Shown here piece after piece: positions 37,463 through 54,280 of a DNA stretch of 64,000 bases. Source of the DNA: Marchantia polymorpha subsp. ruderalis (Eukaryota > Streptophyta > Marchantiopsida > Marchantiales > Marchantiaceae); assembly GCA_037833965.1 (NCBI GenBank), contig AP031356.1, positions 19,614,501 through 19,678,500 of the forward strand. The letters run 5' to 3'. The notes beneath the pieces are model-generated. The model worked only from the letters and a program-made list of their open reading frames with translations, searched no databases and was not told the origin of the DNA. The position numbers and the translations under genes are program-made. Positions within the stretch are counted from its first letter, which is position 1; each line of letters opens with the position of its first letter.

Positions 37463-40400
37463 ATGGAGGATCACAGTACCAAGGCTTGGTTCTCATTGTG
37501 CTTGGCCGCTATGGTCGGAGCCAGTGTCGCTGCTGCCTCTGCCTTTTGGCTGCACAAGCGAGCGCTGGATGAAATGCTTGCGAGGCTCGATATTGAAACC
37601 GTGGAAAGGCGGAAATATAAGAACAGAAGCAATTCTCGCAATCGGCGTCTCTCGGACAAGATTACTAAAGACTCCGTGCTAGGAAGTTCCAACTCCCTTC
37701 CGGAAATGTCATCCTTTGCTAATGGAATTGACAATAGCAAATCGGACAATAAAACCAGGTCTCCGTCCATGGAGAGATCAGATTCTCAGCCATCCTTTGC
37801 GGCAATGAGTGCCATTCCCCCTGGACTCCCCAGAGTTCAGACTCGTCGTGATGGTATGTATACTGATGTAAGCTTTCTCCTTCTTTGACTGGGAGCCCTT
37901 CAGACTGCAACATCCTGTGAAGGGCTAGGACATGGTTCCCTGTCGAGCCTTTTGCAAGATTTCTACCGTTGGGCAAACTCTTCGGAAATTGGCTCTTATT
38001 CGGCATCGAAGACAACTGTATCTCGCGAATAATGAACTATTGTGCTGGTCCCGAGCTTGCCTCATGATCACGAACACTTTGCAAGTATGCAACAATGTTC
38101 AAGTTTACGTCATTTACCTGAATCCACCGCGCAGTAACGTCATTTCTTGTCCATTTTCAGCTTCTGGCACTCAGACGATAAATTACGGAGAATTCTTCCT
38201 TCTTGTTGGTCATTAGCTGCTGGTTGTTGCAACGAGTAATGTACTGAAAATTCCAACAGTTACTACTAGCTAATTTACGAATAGAACTTGACGCTTACAT
38301 TCCAGAGAAGAACGAGGTCGTCTCCACCTCTTGCCGGGTAGATCACAGTCCCCCACCAATGTTGTCAGGATATCATAGTGAATTCTGGCCACAACATGAT
38401 ATCCTGACAACATTCTACCAACGAGCCTATTAACATGAAACCTGTTGCGACATCGATGATTCAAGCGTATACTAATTGTCAAACTGTGAAGTTCTAATAG
38501 ATTCTCTCTCTGTATGAAGGTCACATTTTCAACGCAGTCTTTAACAAGAATCTTACATCGGTCTTTCCTGCTGGTTGACTGTTTTGATGCACTGAAGTTT
38601 AGGAGTAGATGCCGTGCATTATGTTTCTGAAATCCTGCATGTTAACCCCTTTGTTTATTAATAAATTTCGCCAATCTTTATCCCCTGTTTCTTCGGATAT
38701 CGTTATCACTTCACTCTTGTATGTATAGGTCAGAGTACTCCCGGGAAACGCAGCTCCTCTGGTGTTCAACGTCCCGTTGCTGTTATCAGACCTACCACAC
38801 CTCGGTCTCCGGTTGGAGGTGGTGTTTTTGAAAGCATGGAGGGTTCAGACGAGGAAGATCACGTTTTGCACAATGATGACGACTCAAACTTTATGATGGC
38901 CGATGAGGAAGGCGAGATTGGGACACTGGCACCTGCCGATGGAGTCGTTGAGAATGAATTGGTGAGAATTTTTGCAGTTTAGACTTTTAGACTTAGAGAA
39001 TTTAGACTTTTAGGCTTAGAGAATTTAGACTTTTAGACTAAAAATTTTTTTCGACTTAGAGAAAATAGCTAGTGCATTCATCGTACACCTTGAAAGAGCG
39101 TATATATATGTTCATAGATATGTTGCCATAGTTGTCATCTTGTGCTTATTCTTTACCTGCCGAAATATTCGACTAATCGCAAATGCGTTTGGAAAGTAGG
39201 AGGAAAATGTGAAGCCAAAGTCTCCTGGTAGTGAAAAAGCTACTGCCGCAACCATCATCAGATCTCACAGTATACCTGGAGAACTTCACGGAATGCATGC
39301 CCCTGATCCAGTGGCAGCCGATATTTTGAGGAAGATACCTGAGCAAGAAACCTTTGTCCGCTTGAATGTTTCACCTTTAGGTACAGTGACACCCCTTTTC
39401 AACCCCCTAATGAAGTCCGTTATGTTTGTTGGGGTCGAAAATTAAGTTGGGTACAATCTACGTCAATCCGGGCTTTGTATATTCTCATTTTTTTTCACTT
39501 TTATATGTCGTTTGGTATCATGACAGAGGCACCGTCAGATGAAGAGGAGGAAGTGTGTCTTTTAATGCAGGAGTGTCTTAAACTCCGGGACAAGTATGTC
39601 TTCCGAGAGCGCGAACATCCATGGGAGAAGGAGGAAATTACAGACCCTAGTACACCCAAGCCAAATCTCGATCCCTTCAATTACCAACCTGAACCAGCAT
39701 CAATGGTATGTCAGGCTTGATCATGACTAATAGGTTTGCTCAGCTGGGGTTGGACATGTGAATTATGATATTATGATTATCATGTGACAATATACTTTAA
39801 AACCTTAGGTCAATCAACTTGGACTTGGAATATGCAAGAGAAGTCAATTATGCCTGTTGTCGGATAGGATAGACACGGTCAATCTTATAGTGTTCATAGT
39901 CTTCGCATGTCCTGCTCTACATTTATCATTGCAGTTTAACTTGCGAGAGCCAATCATTTATAAGGTGTACGGTTATCCTCTGTTTGTGTCGAGCAGCACA
40001 CATTCAAAATGGTCGATGGTGTTGTCCGTGTTTATCCCCATGAGGCAGGTGAGTTTCTCCAGACAAGCTCTACCTCTTGATCTTATTCTACATGTATTCA
40101 TTGTGAACATTCACAATTCCAGGATTACTCACCCAACTCCACTGCTTAGCGTTAGGATTAGGTCAATGAGATGTTGAATAGAAACAAATAGTTCATAAGC
40201 TGAGCTTCGTAGGCGTCGCTGAATAAAGAAATGTGCTCGGTATAAATAGTGCATTTTTGTATAATCTTACCAAGCTACGTGAGGCTTAAGGATGATGTGA
40301 TCATTCTGAGGGAACATTTCCCAGCACCATCAAATGGGCAATAAAGTCAGCTCATGGTATGCTAGTTACTACTGAATCGGCTACAAATTTTCTTTGCCTC

Positions 40401-43400
40401 TTTATCTTAAAATCAGCGAAAAAGCTGGTGCAAAAGTGGACAGAGTTGATGATGTTGTTTTCAACTTTCGCTCCCAGTCCATGACACCTGCAAATGTGGT
40501 CTCTTTACTGCAGCGGAAGAAGAGCTCTACCCAGTTCTAGATGCCACAAGTTTTTTCACAGACATGCATCGCATTCTGAGAATTATTTCACTAGGAAACG
40601 TTCGTACTCTATGTCACCATCGCCTGCGGTTGTTGGAACAGGTCGGTTCTGTTATCTTTGAAGACGGCAATTTATGGGCTTGTACAATTGTGTTTGCAAC
40701 TGATCTTGTAACTTGAAGTTTGTTTTGAATCAAGATTGTCTGCTCAGATTGCGAGGTTTAGTGTGATTCCGGGGTGGTTTTGTTGTGTAGCGGATGTGTT
40801 GCTTTCACTCAAGAGATCTGCTGCTGGACTTCACTTAGCCGGGGAACAGCGAAAGATTTGTTTATCTTTATCAATTATCTGGCTTGGGTGACATCCACGG
40901 GCTGAATGAGATTCTGTAGCTGCCTACAGTGGTAAGGTTGGCATCTTTTACTGAAGCATGTGTCCTGTTGGTCTTTGATCACAGAAATTCAGCCTTCACC
41001 TCATGCTTAATGCTGATCGGGAGTTCCTTGCTCAGAAGAGTGCTCCTCATAGAGATCTGTACAATGTTAGAAAAGTCGACACCCATGTCCACCATTCTTC
41101 TTGCATGAACCAGAAGCATCTTTTGCGCTTCATCAAGTCCAAGCTTCGCAAAGAACCAGATGAAGTACGTTTCCTTCTTACGTAAATTTTAGTGTCAACT
41201 ATGTATTTGGAAGTTGATTCACTTAGGTGTTCATAAAGAACCTAGGTCATTTTTTTACAAATCTACCGCTAGCAATTTGCCGCTTTGGTTTGGAACCTCA
41301 TTTTCAGGTTGTGACAGTCTTCTCCTATTTCAGGAAAACTTAATTTCTCCTTTTGAGAACTGGACATGTCATTCCCAGATACTTGATCACGTCTTTGTTG
41401 TTTCATAAATGATGATGTCGTGGACTATTGAAACAGGTGGTAATATTTCGCGATGGGAAGTACTTGACTCTCAGGGAAGTTTTCGAGAGTCTGGACTTAA
41501 CAGGGTAAGTTTCCTCAGATACCTTTCAAGGAATCGTATGAGTAGTCATGAATTCAACCAGCTCAAGTCGTTTACTGTGCTTGATTGTGTTTTGAGAAGT
41601 AGTTTCTGAACTGCAAGCACTCGTCAAAAGCTTAATTTCTGAGGAATGCAAGCAGATACGATTTGAATGTGGATCTGCTCGATGTTCATGCGGACAAGAA
41701 TACTTTCCACCGGTTCGACAAGTTCAACTTGAAGTACAATCCCTGCGGTCAAAGTAGGCTGAGAGAGATCTTTTTGAAACAAGACAATCTTATCCAAGGC
41801 AAGTCATCGGTTTTGGTCCGAAGGATTATACTGTAGGCATTTGAACGACACATATTTTTTCACAAGTGGAAAGTGTATGTCAAACTTTTGCCCGGTATGG
41901 TTGTTCTCTTGTAATCACTGGTGGTACTAAATATGCCCAAACTGTACAGGACGATTCTTGGCTGAACTTACGAAGCAAGTGTTTTCCGATCTTCAAGCCA
42001 GTAAATATCAAGTGAGGGTCTCATAATCTTATGTCTAATTCACATTGCCACCTGAAACATAGATGTCATCTTTTGGGCTGTCGACCGAGGTTTCTTCCTT
42101 TTTCGAGATGTGACAGACATAAAAGCACCATGACGTAGACTAACTTTTTCTTGGAGAATTTTTATTGCAGCAACAACGATCTTTGTAGTTTTTGTAGTAT
42201 CTCAAGATTATGCTCTGTACATATTTTCCTTTCGGCAGATGGCAGAGTACAGGATATCCATATATGGAAGGAAGCAAAGTGAATGGGACCAGTTGGCAAG
42301 CTGGATTGTCAATAATGAGCTATATAGCGAAAATGTTATGTGGCTCATCCAGGTGAGAATATATGCACTTGTTGTAGTAATTTTTTTTTTTAACAAAAAG
42401 ATTAGTGTTTTATAGTTGGAGATCGGTTTTGGCAGTGGTTCGTTGGTAGCCAGTTTCATATGTTTTGGTTATATCATGTTTTCTTGCTGAAAATAAGGAC
42501 TTAAATGGTCTTCCTTTGCATGATGCAGCTGCCACGCTTGTACAATGTGTACAAAGATATGGGAATCGTGACATCATTCCAAACACTTCTCGACAATGTC
42601 TTTTTACCACTATTTGAAGTAACAGTGGATCCTGCATCTCATCCCCAGCTTCATGTTTTCTTGAAGCAGGTGAGTATAGTGTTAAAGCTTCCACGGAGTG
42701 TTTGTATTGGGACTATTATCAAAATAGTCATATAATAAATGTTAGTGAAGTGTTTTTAACCGTTATTGTATCATCTATCATGGATTCCAAGTGGAGACGT
42801 CTTTGTTTGTTTGTCAAACTACCTATGGGACCCTACCTCTGGTCTGAATCACCTATGAAATGCAGGTCGTAGGCTTTGACATGGTGGATGACGAGAGTAA
42901 ACCAGAAAGGCGTCCAACAAAACACATGCAAACTCCTGAGCAATGGAACAACCCTTTTAACCCCGCATACTCATATTGGGCATATTATGCTTACGCCAAT
43001 CTCTACACACTTAACAAAGTAAGTTGGTACACGTACGTTTCAGACATAGAGTTTGTAGTAAGTCGCTCATAGAGTCTGCAGGGTAGGTACGAAATCGACG
43101 CCACTTTTGAAAGTATAAGGGGTCTACAGTTATGGTCATCTTGGGGCCATGAATACTTACCTACTTAATAATGGTTCTCTTTTGCTCTCAGCACCTTGAA
43201 ACGCAGGCCTTTCTCTTTGTGTGCTTCGCACTTGTGTATGCCATTTTCTTTTTTCAATCTGCGTAGGTGCGGTCTCCTGTTTGAAAAGCGATGAAATTAC
43301 TTTTTGATAGCAGCAATAGCAGCAACGGACTTCCAGCTTAGAAAGGACACGTTTTCGTTTTTTTGGGTGGTATATTCATTATGCTCCACGTTTGAAGGAC

Positions 43401-45276
43401 AGACCTCTAGATTTAATCCCGTCAAGTTATTGGTGAACGCAGTTGCGCGAGAGTAAAGGCATGCCCACCATCAAATTTCGACCACACTCAGGAGAGGTGA
43501 GCCTCGGTTGAAGTAATCAATTTCCGTGTTGAATATTTATTTTGATTTCTGGTAAAGAGATGCATATCCTTTCCTTCGCTTGAAACATCAGTGGAGAGGC
43601 TAAGTTTTGTTCCTGGGCTACGATTGTTGTCCTGTCTGGAAATTATATCATTGGAATTGTTTCACAACATAGGGTCTTTTTTAAATAGTTTGAATAATTT
43701 TGAAGATATTTGAATATACGTTTCGAAGTCTGATATATTATCTGTTTAGGCTGGTGACTTGGATCATCTGGCAGCCACATTTCTTGTCGCTCACAACATA
43801 GCTCATGGAAACAACCTGCGGAAGTCTCCAGGTCTGCAATATCTCTACTACCTGGCCCAGGTAATTTCATAACTTCATTTTCACTAGTATTGTAGGTTGA
43901 AGTTTGATTGTTAGTGACTTTACATTTGAGGTTGAACTGGTTCTCAACTCGAAGTTGGAATCTTACACTTTTGAAAGTTTCCCTGTCTTTCCGATTTGAA
44001 ATACAAGAATGATGTGAAGGATTCAAGAAGGGGCTCTCTTATTTGATTAGTCAGTCAAGTGATGTACTTAACCTGGCATTTAGATAGTGTCTTATGGGTC
44101 ATGACATACTTACGTCCTGCCACTTGGATGCAAGCAGATCGGACTTTCTATGTCTCCACTGAGCAACAACTCTCTGTTTCTCGATTACCACCGGAATCCT
44201 TTTCCCATGTTTTTTGCTCGAGGGTTGAATGTATCTCTTTCAACAGATGATCCACTTCAGATTCACCTTACGAAAGAACCGTTGGTTGAGGAGTACAGCA
44301 TTGCTGCCCAGGTGAGGCTTATGGCAGTAAACTGTTAATCTTAAAGATGATTTCTTCGTACCGCACGGGGTTTTCTTGCATCAGTAGTTTGATACCCGCT
44401 AGTAGGAAATCTTGATGCCAGATGTGGAACCATGGTCTAGTTTTGCCAACTTCTAAGCCAGAAGTACTCTCTGTAAGCTCGACGGCAGGTGCTAATGGCA
44501 ACGTTTTTGCAGGTCTGGAAGCTAAGTGCGTGTGATCTTTGTGAAATTGCTCGAAATTCAGTGTACCAGTCTGGGTTTTTCCATCCTCTGAAGGTAGAAA
44601 CGCTTTCATTTTCTCTCAGATGTGGTACTTTCTGACCATGACTTGATTCATCTAGGTGCCTTCTGCAATAACATAATTATTTGTAGGTGTGTTTCGCATG
44701 GAGTTCTTACATGTCTTAGAGTCTAGAAACGGGACTTAGGACGTGTTGTTCGTATTTGCTTTTCAATTAGATACTGGATTTTTATTTCTGGACACCGATT
44801 GTAAACGCTTAGTCCGAGAAGCAATAGTTGCTGGTTCTAATTCTTGATGAATTGAAGTGGTCATAGTCTTTGGGCGTCGGTACAAGCGCCACTACTTTGG
44901 CTGGTAGGGTCAGCATTTAAGTGTTCCTTTCGGCTTATTCAGTTTGTAATGTATAAACTGCCTTTGCAGGCTCACTGGGTGGGAAAGAATTACTTCAAAA
45001 GGGGGCCAGAGGGAAATGATATTCACAAGACCAATGTACCCCACATGCGGGTGGAGTTCCGTCACGAGGTAGTGTCAAATTAATATTTCTGCTTTGTTCT
45101 TTTGTTTACTTCGACTTGATATGAGTTTTATGTGAGCCCTGCTTATAATCGCAAGTACTACGATAGGGAAAGTCGAAATTTCATTCATTTTTGTGAACCA
45201 TTTACAGGTGTGGAGAGAGGAACTGCAGTATGTGAACCTTGGAGAGGCAATTATCCCGGAGGAGTATGAATCTTGA
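37463..45276 (+). CDS. FAC1: AMP deaminase (FAC1 type), 19 exons
   Basis: Hydrolyses AMP to IMP and ammonia in the adenylate pool; Arabidopsis FAC1 is essential in embryos and membrane-anchored. Exons: 37463-37853, 38729-38961, 39200-39380, 39527-39705, 39997-40048, 40514-40641, 40985-41164, 41437-41504, 41656-41798, 41950-42011, 42239-42352, 42529-42669, 42866-43018, 43443-43496, 43750-43860, 44138-44311, 44513-44593, 44970-45068, 45208-45276. Every phase fits; 870 aa (Arabidopsis 839). There is a membrane anchor at residues 8-30, then a polar, acidic linker. The catalytic domain has zinc ligands in DTHVHHS (His422, His424) and the signature SLSTDDP (763-769), with intact [16 protein letters not shown] and [16 protein letters not shown] stretches. 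Intron 9 uses a GC donor (41799). An AATAAA lies at 45710. Confidence 0.95.
38358..38414. repeat. 19-bp perfect inverted repeat in AMP deaminase intron 1
   Basis: Arms 38358-38376 and 38396-38414 are perfect reverse complements (AATGTTGTCAGGATATCAT) around 19 bases. The intron (37854-38728) is the longest of the gene. A small foldback insertion would explain both. Confidence 0.85.
38978..39044 (+). repeat. 23-bp tandem repeat, nearly three copies, in AMP deaminase intron 2
   Basis: The unit TTTAGACTTTTAGACTTAGAG (plus AA) starts at 38978, 39001 and 39024, with a partial third copy. It lies 16 bases after the exon 2 donor, so it is inside the intron and not coding. Confidence 0.85.
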
Positions 45277-48200
45277 AAGATCCCGCTCCTTTTCTATGGA
45301 TGGAGATATTCCACTTCCACACGAGTATAACTTGATCTGGAGTTTTATCAGCGCTGAGTTTCTGGGAATCTAGCCACCACTATCACGAAATTTTGTGTGG
45401 GCCAAAGCTCGAAGTCAAAGTGGCTAAGCTCAAAAAGAGTTTTCTCACTTTGTTCATTGGTAGCTGGATCCCCATTTTCGTTGGTCCAGGAAGCATTTTA
45501 ATTCCCTCTGTTCTCTGATCCTTTTTAACTGAATCAGTGGATATGACACCAACAAGATAAGAAGCTCATTGTATCTTGTGTAGTTTCTTCTGTGAGTGGA
45601 TTGTAATAGAATAGCCGTGCCACTCACCTGGTACCTCGATCAAATTTTGATAACGTAGTATTTATTCCCACTCTGGCCAAATGAACTGTAGGCAAATTTT
45701 TCCTTGTGTAATAAAGAGGTGTTTTATTTCTGTACATTAAGGATACTTGGAAAATAATTGACGGCCTTGGTATTGCGGAACGTAACTAACTTTTTCTGCA
45801 AAACCAAGATTGTAAGTTGCTCGGTCAACTGTGGCTCAACTCTTGAGAGTGATGCTTGGTCCCAGTTAATCAATCTTACACTGAGCGAAATGTACGTGGT
45901 GTTGATGCTTCGTTGTAGGCAAGAGGGACAACCCTCAGTGTCTTTTACCCCTGAAGTCTCTGCCTCTTGAAGATAAGTCGACGAATGGACCAATTTTTAA
46001 CCCAGTATTATTTTCTTCCAGAAAGGAAGTCAAAATGAGGGACTCAGGTTTGCAGATAATGCGACCAACCGCTATCAGGTTAACTCCAAGGCCTACCAGC
46101 TTACACTTGCTTAAAGTCCGTATGTGGATCATTCCATTTTGTATCGTCAAAATAAGCTTTATGGAGGTCATGCAAATGATTGTCATCTGGCGGAAAATCC
46201 CATATAGCCACACTTGAACATCAGAGTAATCAGAGTAGGACAATATTGTTTTACTACATGGCACACCATGATAAAATTGTAGTTGTAGTAATACGTGCTT
46301 TCAAGTGTCATCCATTCTAAACCATGGCATTTCACGATTGTCTGATCATGTGGTCGTTTTTGTTATGTGAATGTATAGTTCACCACGCAGGAGAATTCGT
46401 TTTTCTGAAAGTTGATCGTTACAGTTCAGGTATATAATGCCTGTAAGTTCGAGTAGTATCTCTGCTATTTGTCTTCCAACCCATTTAGGAATCGAATGTG
46501 GTTGCCCTCAGTTGAGTCGGAACACTTTGTATTTCGTACGCTGCACTTTGGTGCTGCTTTTATGGATTTTTCTTGATTTTACAGACTTTGACTTTCATTA
46601 TAGAATGCAGAAGATTCCCAAAACAGGCCTGATCTGGAAGTAGATGTTGTTTTCCTTACAATATCTACACAAATAATGTGCAATCTTGAGGACTAAAGAG
46701 AACTGGAAGTTTTGTCGGCCACTGGTGCACGCCTTAAAATTCAAATCAAAACGAAAATTTCTCCGTTGGTCGAAATTCTGAAGAAGAGAAAAATGTTTAC
46801 TAAGTGAGAAGCTTGTCAGTTTGCAGATCAGGCTTGGATAGCATACAAGATAATTAATTTATGGCGTTGATGAGACACTTCTTGTATTGAGATAATCAGT
46901 GGGTGATAGGAATATGACACATCAAACGAGCATCCAGTTTGAAAAGGAGGAGACGGGACTGCATAAATTTCTGCAATAATTTTCCTGGAGCCACTAGCCA
47001 ATTTCAGGAAGACTAAATCATTGGAATCTGTAGAAATGCGCGTAAGTTGCTCCGTGGACGGGCTGTCTTGTTGAGGATAGTTCTCTGAAGCTTAGTGAAA
47101 ATCAGTATTCTTATCTTTTCTCCCGAGATGCCAAATTTTAGATTGCATCTTTACTTGTCTTCCTTTATAAAAGTATATATTCTAGCCAAAGATCCGCTGC
47201 TTATGACAATGATCATCACCATGATTTAATTTTTACTCTGCTTTTTGACGATGTGTATCTAATTGTAATCTGTCAGATACGTATGACATGCTCATCCTGA
47301 TTGTTCATTTCTACACCTCTATATTGTAACTAGTTATTTTCTGTAGAGGAGTGCTTGCTTTTCCAAATCAGCACAGTATGCCATCCTGATTCACGCTTCT
47401 GAAGATAAAACTACGTTTGTGTCAAACTGTCAGTTTGAGTGTAAATTGTACCATGTCACGGATTGTTTACTGTACGTGTCAACTGTAGTTGAAGCATTCA
47501 GAATGTAATCTCGTCGTAGATCACTACAATCGTTAATATCGTGTTCCTTAAAGAAAACTTGCCATAGCGAGGAAAAATCATTCACTTTCGATGTACATAA
47601 AGACGAGCACTACATACCGCATATGTTATGTTGCAGATATGTTGGTCGTGTCAGAGTCACGTCACGGCTCGAATGCTCATCCTTGGGCTGAGTCTCGACG
47701 AGATTTTGAATACTTGAATACATGTGATGCTAAAGTATTAGCGAGAGATTGAGGTAGGCAGGGCATGCGAAACTTCCTCAGATGATTGTCATGCCCACTT
47801 CTCACCGTAAGAGTTGAGCTCGGCATGCAATCCCTACCATACGTGTAGCCAAATATGCCAAAACCTCCAAGTACAGGCTGAACCTCAACTACCTCTTGGT
47901 CTTGCCAAGACTCAAAGGCACCTTCTAAGGTATTTTGTGAGCAAAAATGTTGAGCATACGTAAACGTCACTTGATAAATGTGCTAAAACAATAAATATAG
48001 TTAAAAATGCACAAATCGCTGAATATTCACAATTTATGACATAAAAAATACTAACAAGTAGGAATATTGAAATAGTTGAAATCATTGGGAACCACAATCT
48101 TGAGATCAGAAGCTGGATCAATAGCCAAAAAAAAAAGAACTTTAATAAATAACTTATACACGTTATCAATATTTAATACATTCAAAATTATGTGTTGGAA

Positions 48201-48929
48201 GTTCCAACACATAACCCTAGTTGGAACATATACAGTTATGTGTGAAGTTACTTTGAAAGAAAGTTCAAGAATACGTTAAATTATTGATTTTTTAACTATT
48301 TTGCACCCATTCATTGTACGGTATGAAATTTATGTCTCAAAAAATTAAGTGAGTAGACTTAAGAAAGTAACGTTGAGTCGATAAATCTAAAGCAACCCAT
48401 ATTCTAAACTAAAATAGAAAATAAAAACCAAACCAGACAGCAAAGGAGGCCACGGCTCACGATGTCCTAAGAACAAGGCTCGCGAATATTCAAAACGAAG
48501 ACTCAACCAGCGAAATGAAGGCTGCAATAAAAATGGAAGGAAAACGAGATAAACGTCTGAAGGTGGACTCGGAGGACGTGGCGGGCAGAGCGCAGCAGCC
48601 ACGTGGCGAGGACACGTAAGACGGGCAACGGCGAGCAAATGAATGCGCTTTATCTGAATGCGCGAGCAGGGAACCCGAAGCCGAAGGTGTGCCGGGCGTT
48701 CGAATCCCCTCCGACGAGCACAACGACGCTTATCGCTTGGCACTCACTCGATAAGACCGCAGCTCAGAGGGAAATCGAGCGCGAGGAAGCGGGGAGAGGA
48801 CCCGTCCCGCATCTCTAGGGTTTAAGGCAGCAGTGCCTGGAATCGGAGTCTGGCCGGAGGAGTCCGAGGGCCAAATTTCGACTCAACACATGTGCAATCT
48901 CTCGCTCTGCTGCCAGCGAGGGAGAAGCT
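45277..48929. other. Intergenic region between AMP deaminase and FTSHI2
   Basis: The first 440 bases look like the AMP deaminase 3' UTR, ending near an AATAAA at 45710-45715. The remainder is AT-rich. A 97-codon minus-strand frame (47970-47677) is unusually wordlike (AFESWQDQEVVEVQP, RKFRMPCLPQSLANTL), but I cannot assign it. 48520-48929 is GC-rich and is probably the promoter and leader of FTSHI2. Confidence 0.45.
48188..48214. repeat. 13-bp palindrome
   Basis: TTATGTGTTGGAA at 48188-48200 and its exact reverse complement at 48202-48214 are separated by one base. A partial third copy (TTGGAACATA) follows at about 48223. It is intergenic. Confidence 0.85.

Positions 48930-54280
<5,351 letters not shown>

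Noticed and set aside
48685..48715. Possible tRNA T-loop (GCGTTCGAATCCCC)
   Set aside because: The stem pairs poorly, and no matching acceptor or anticodon arm lies upstream.
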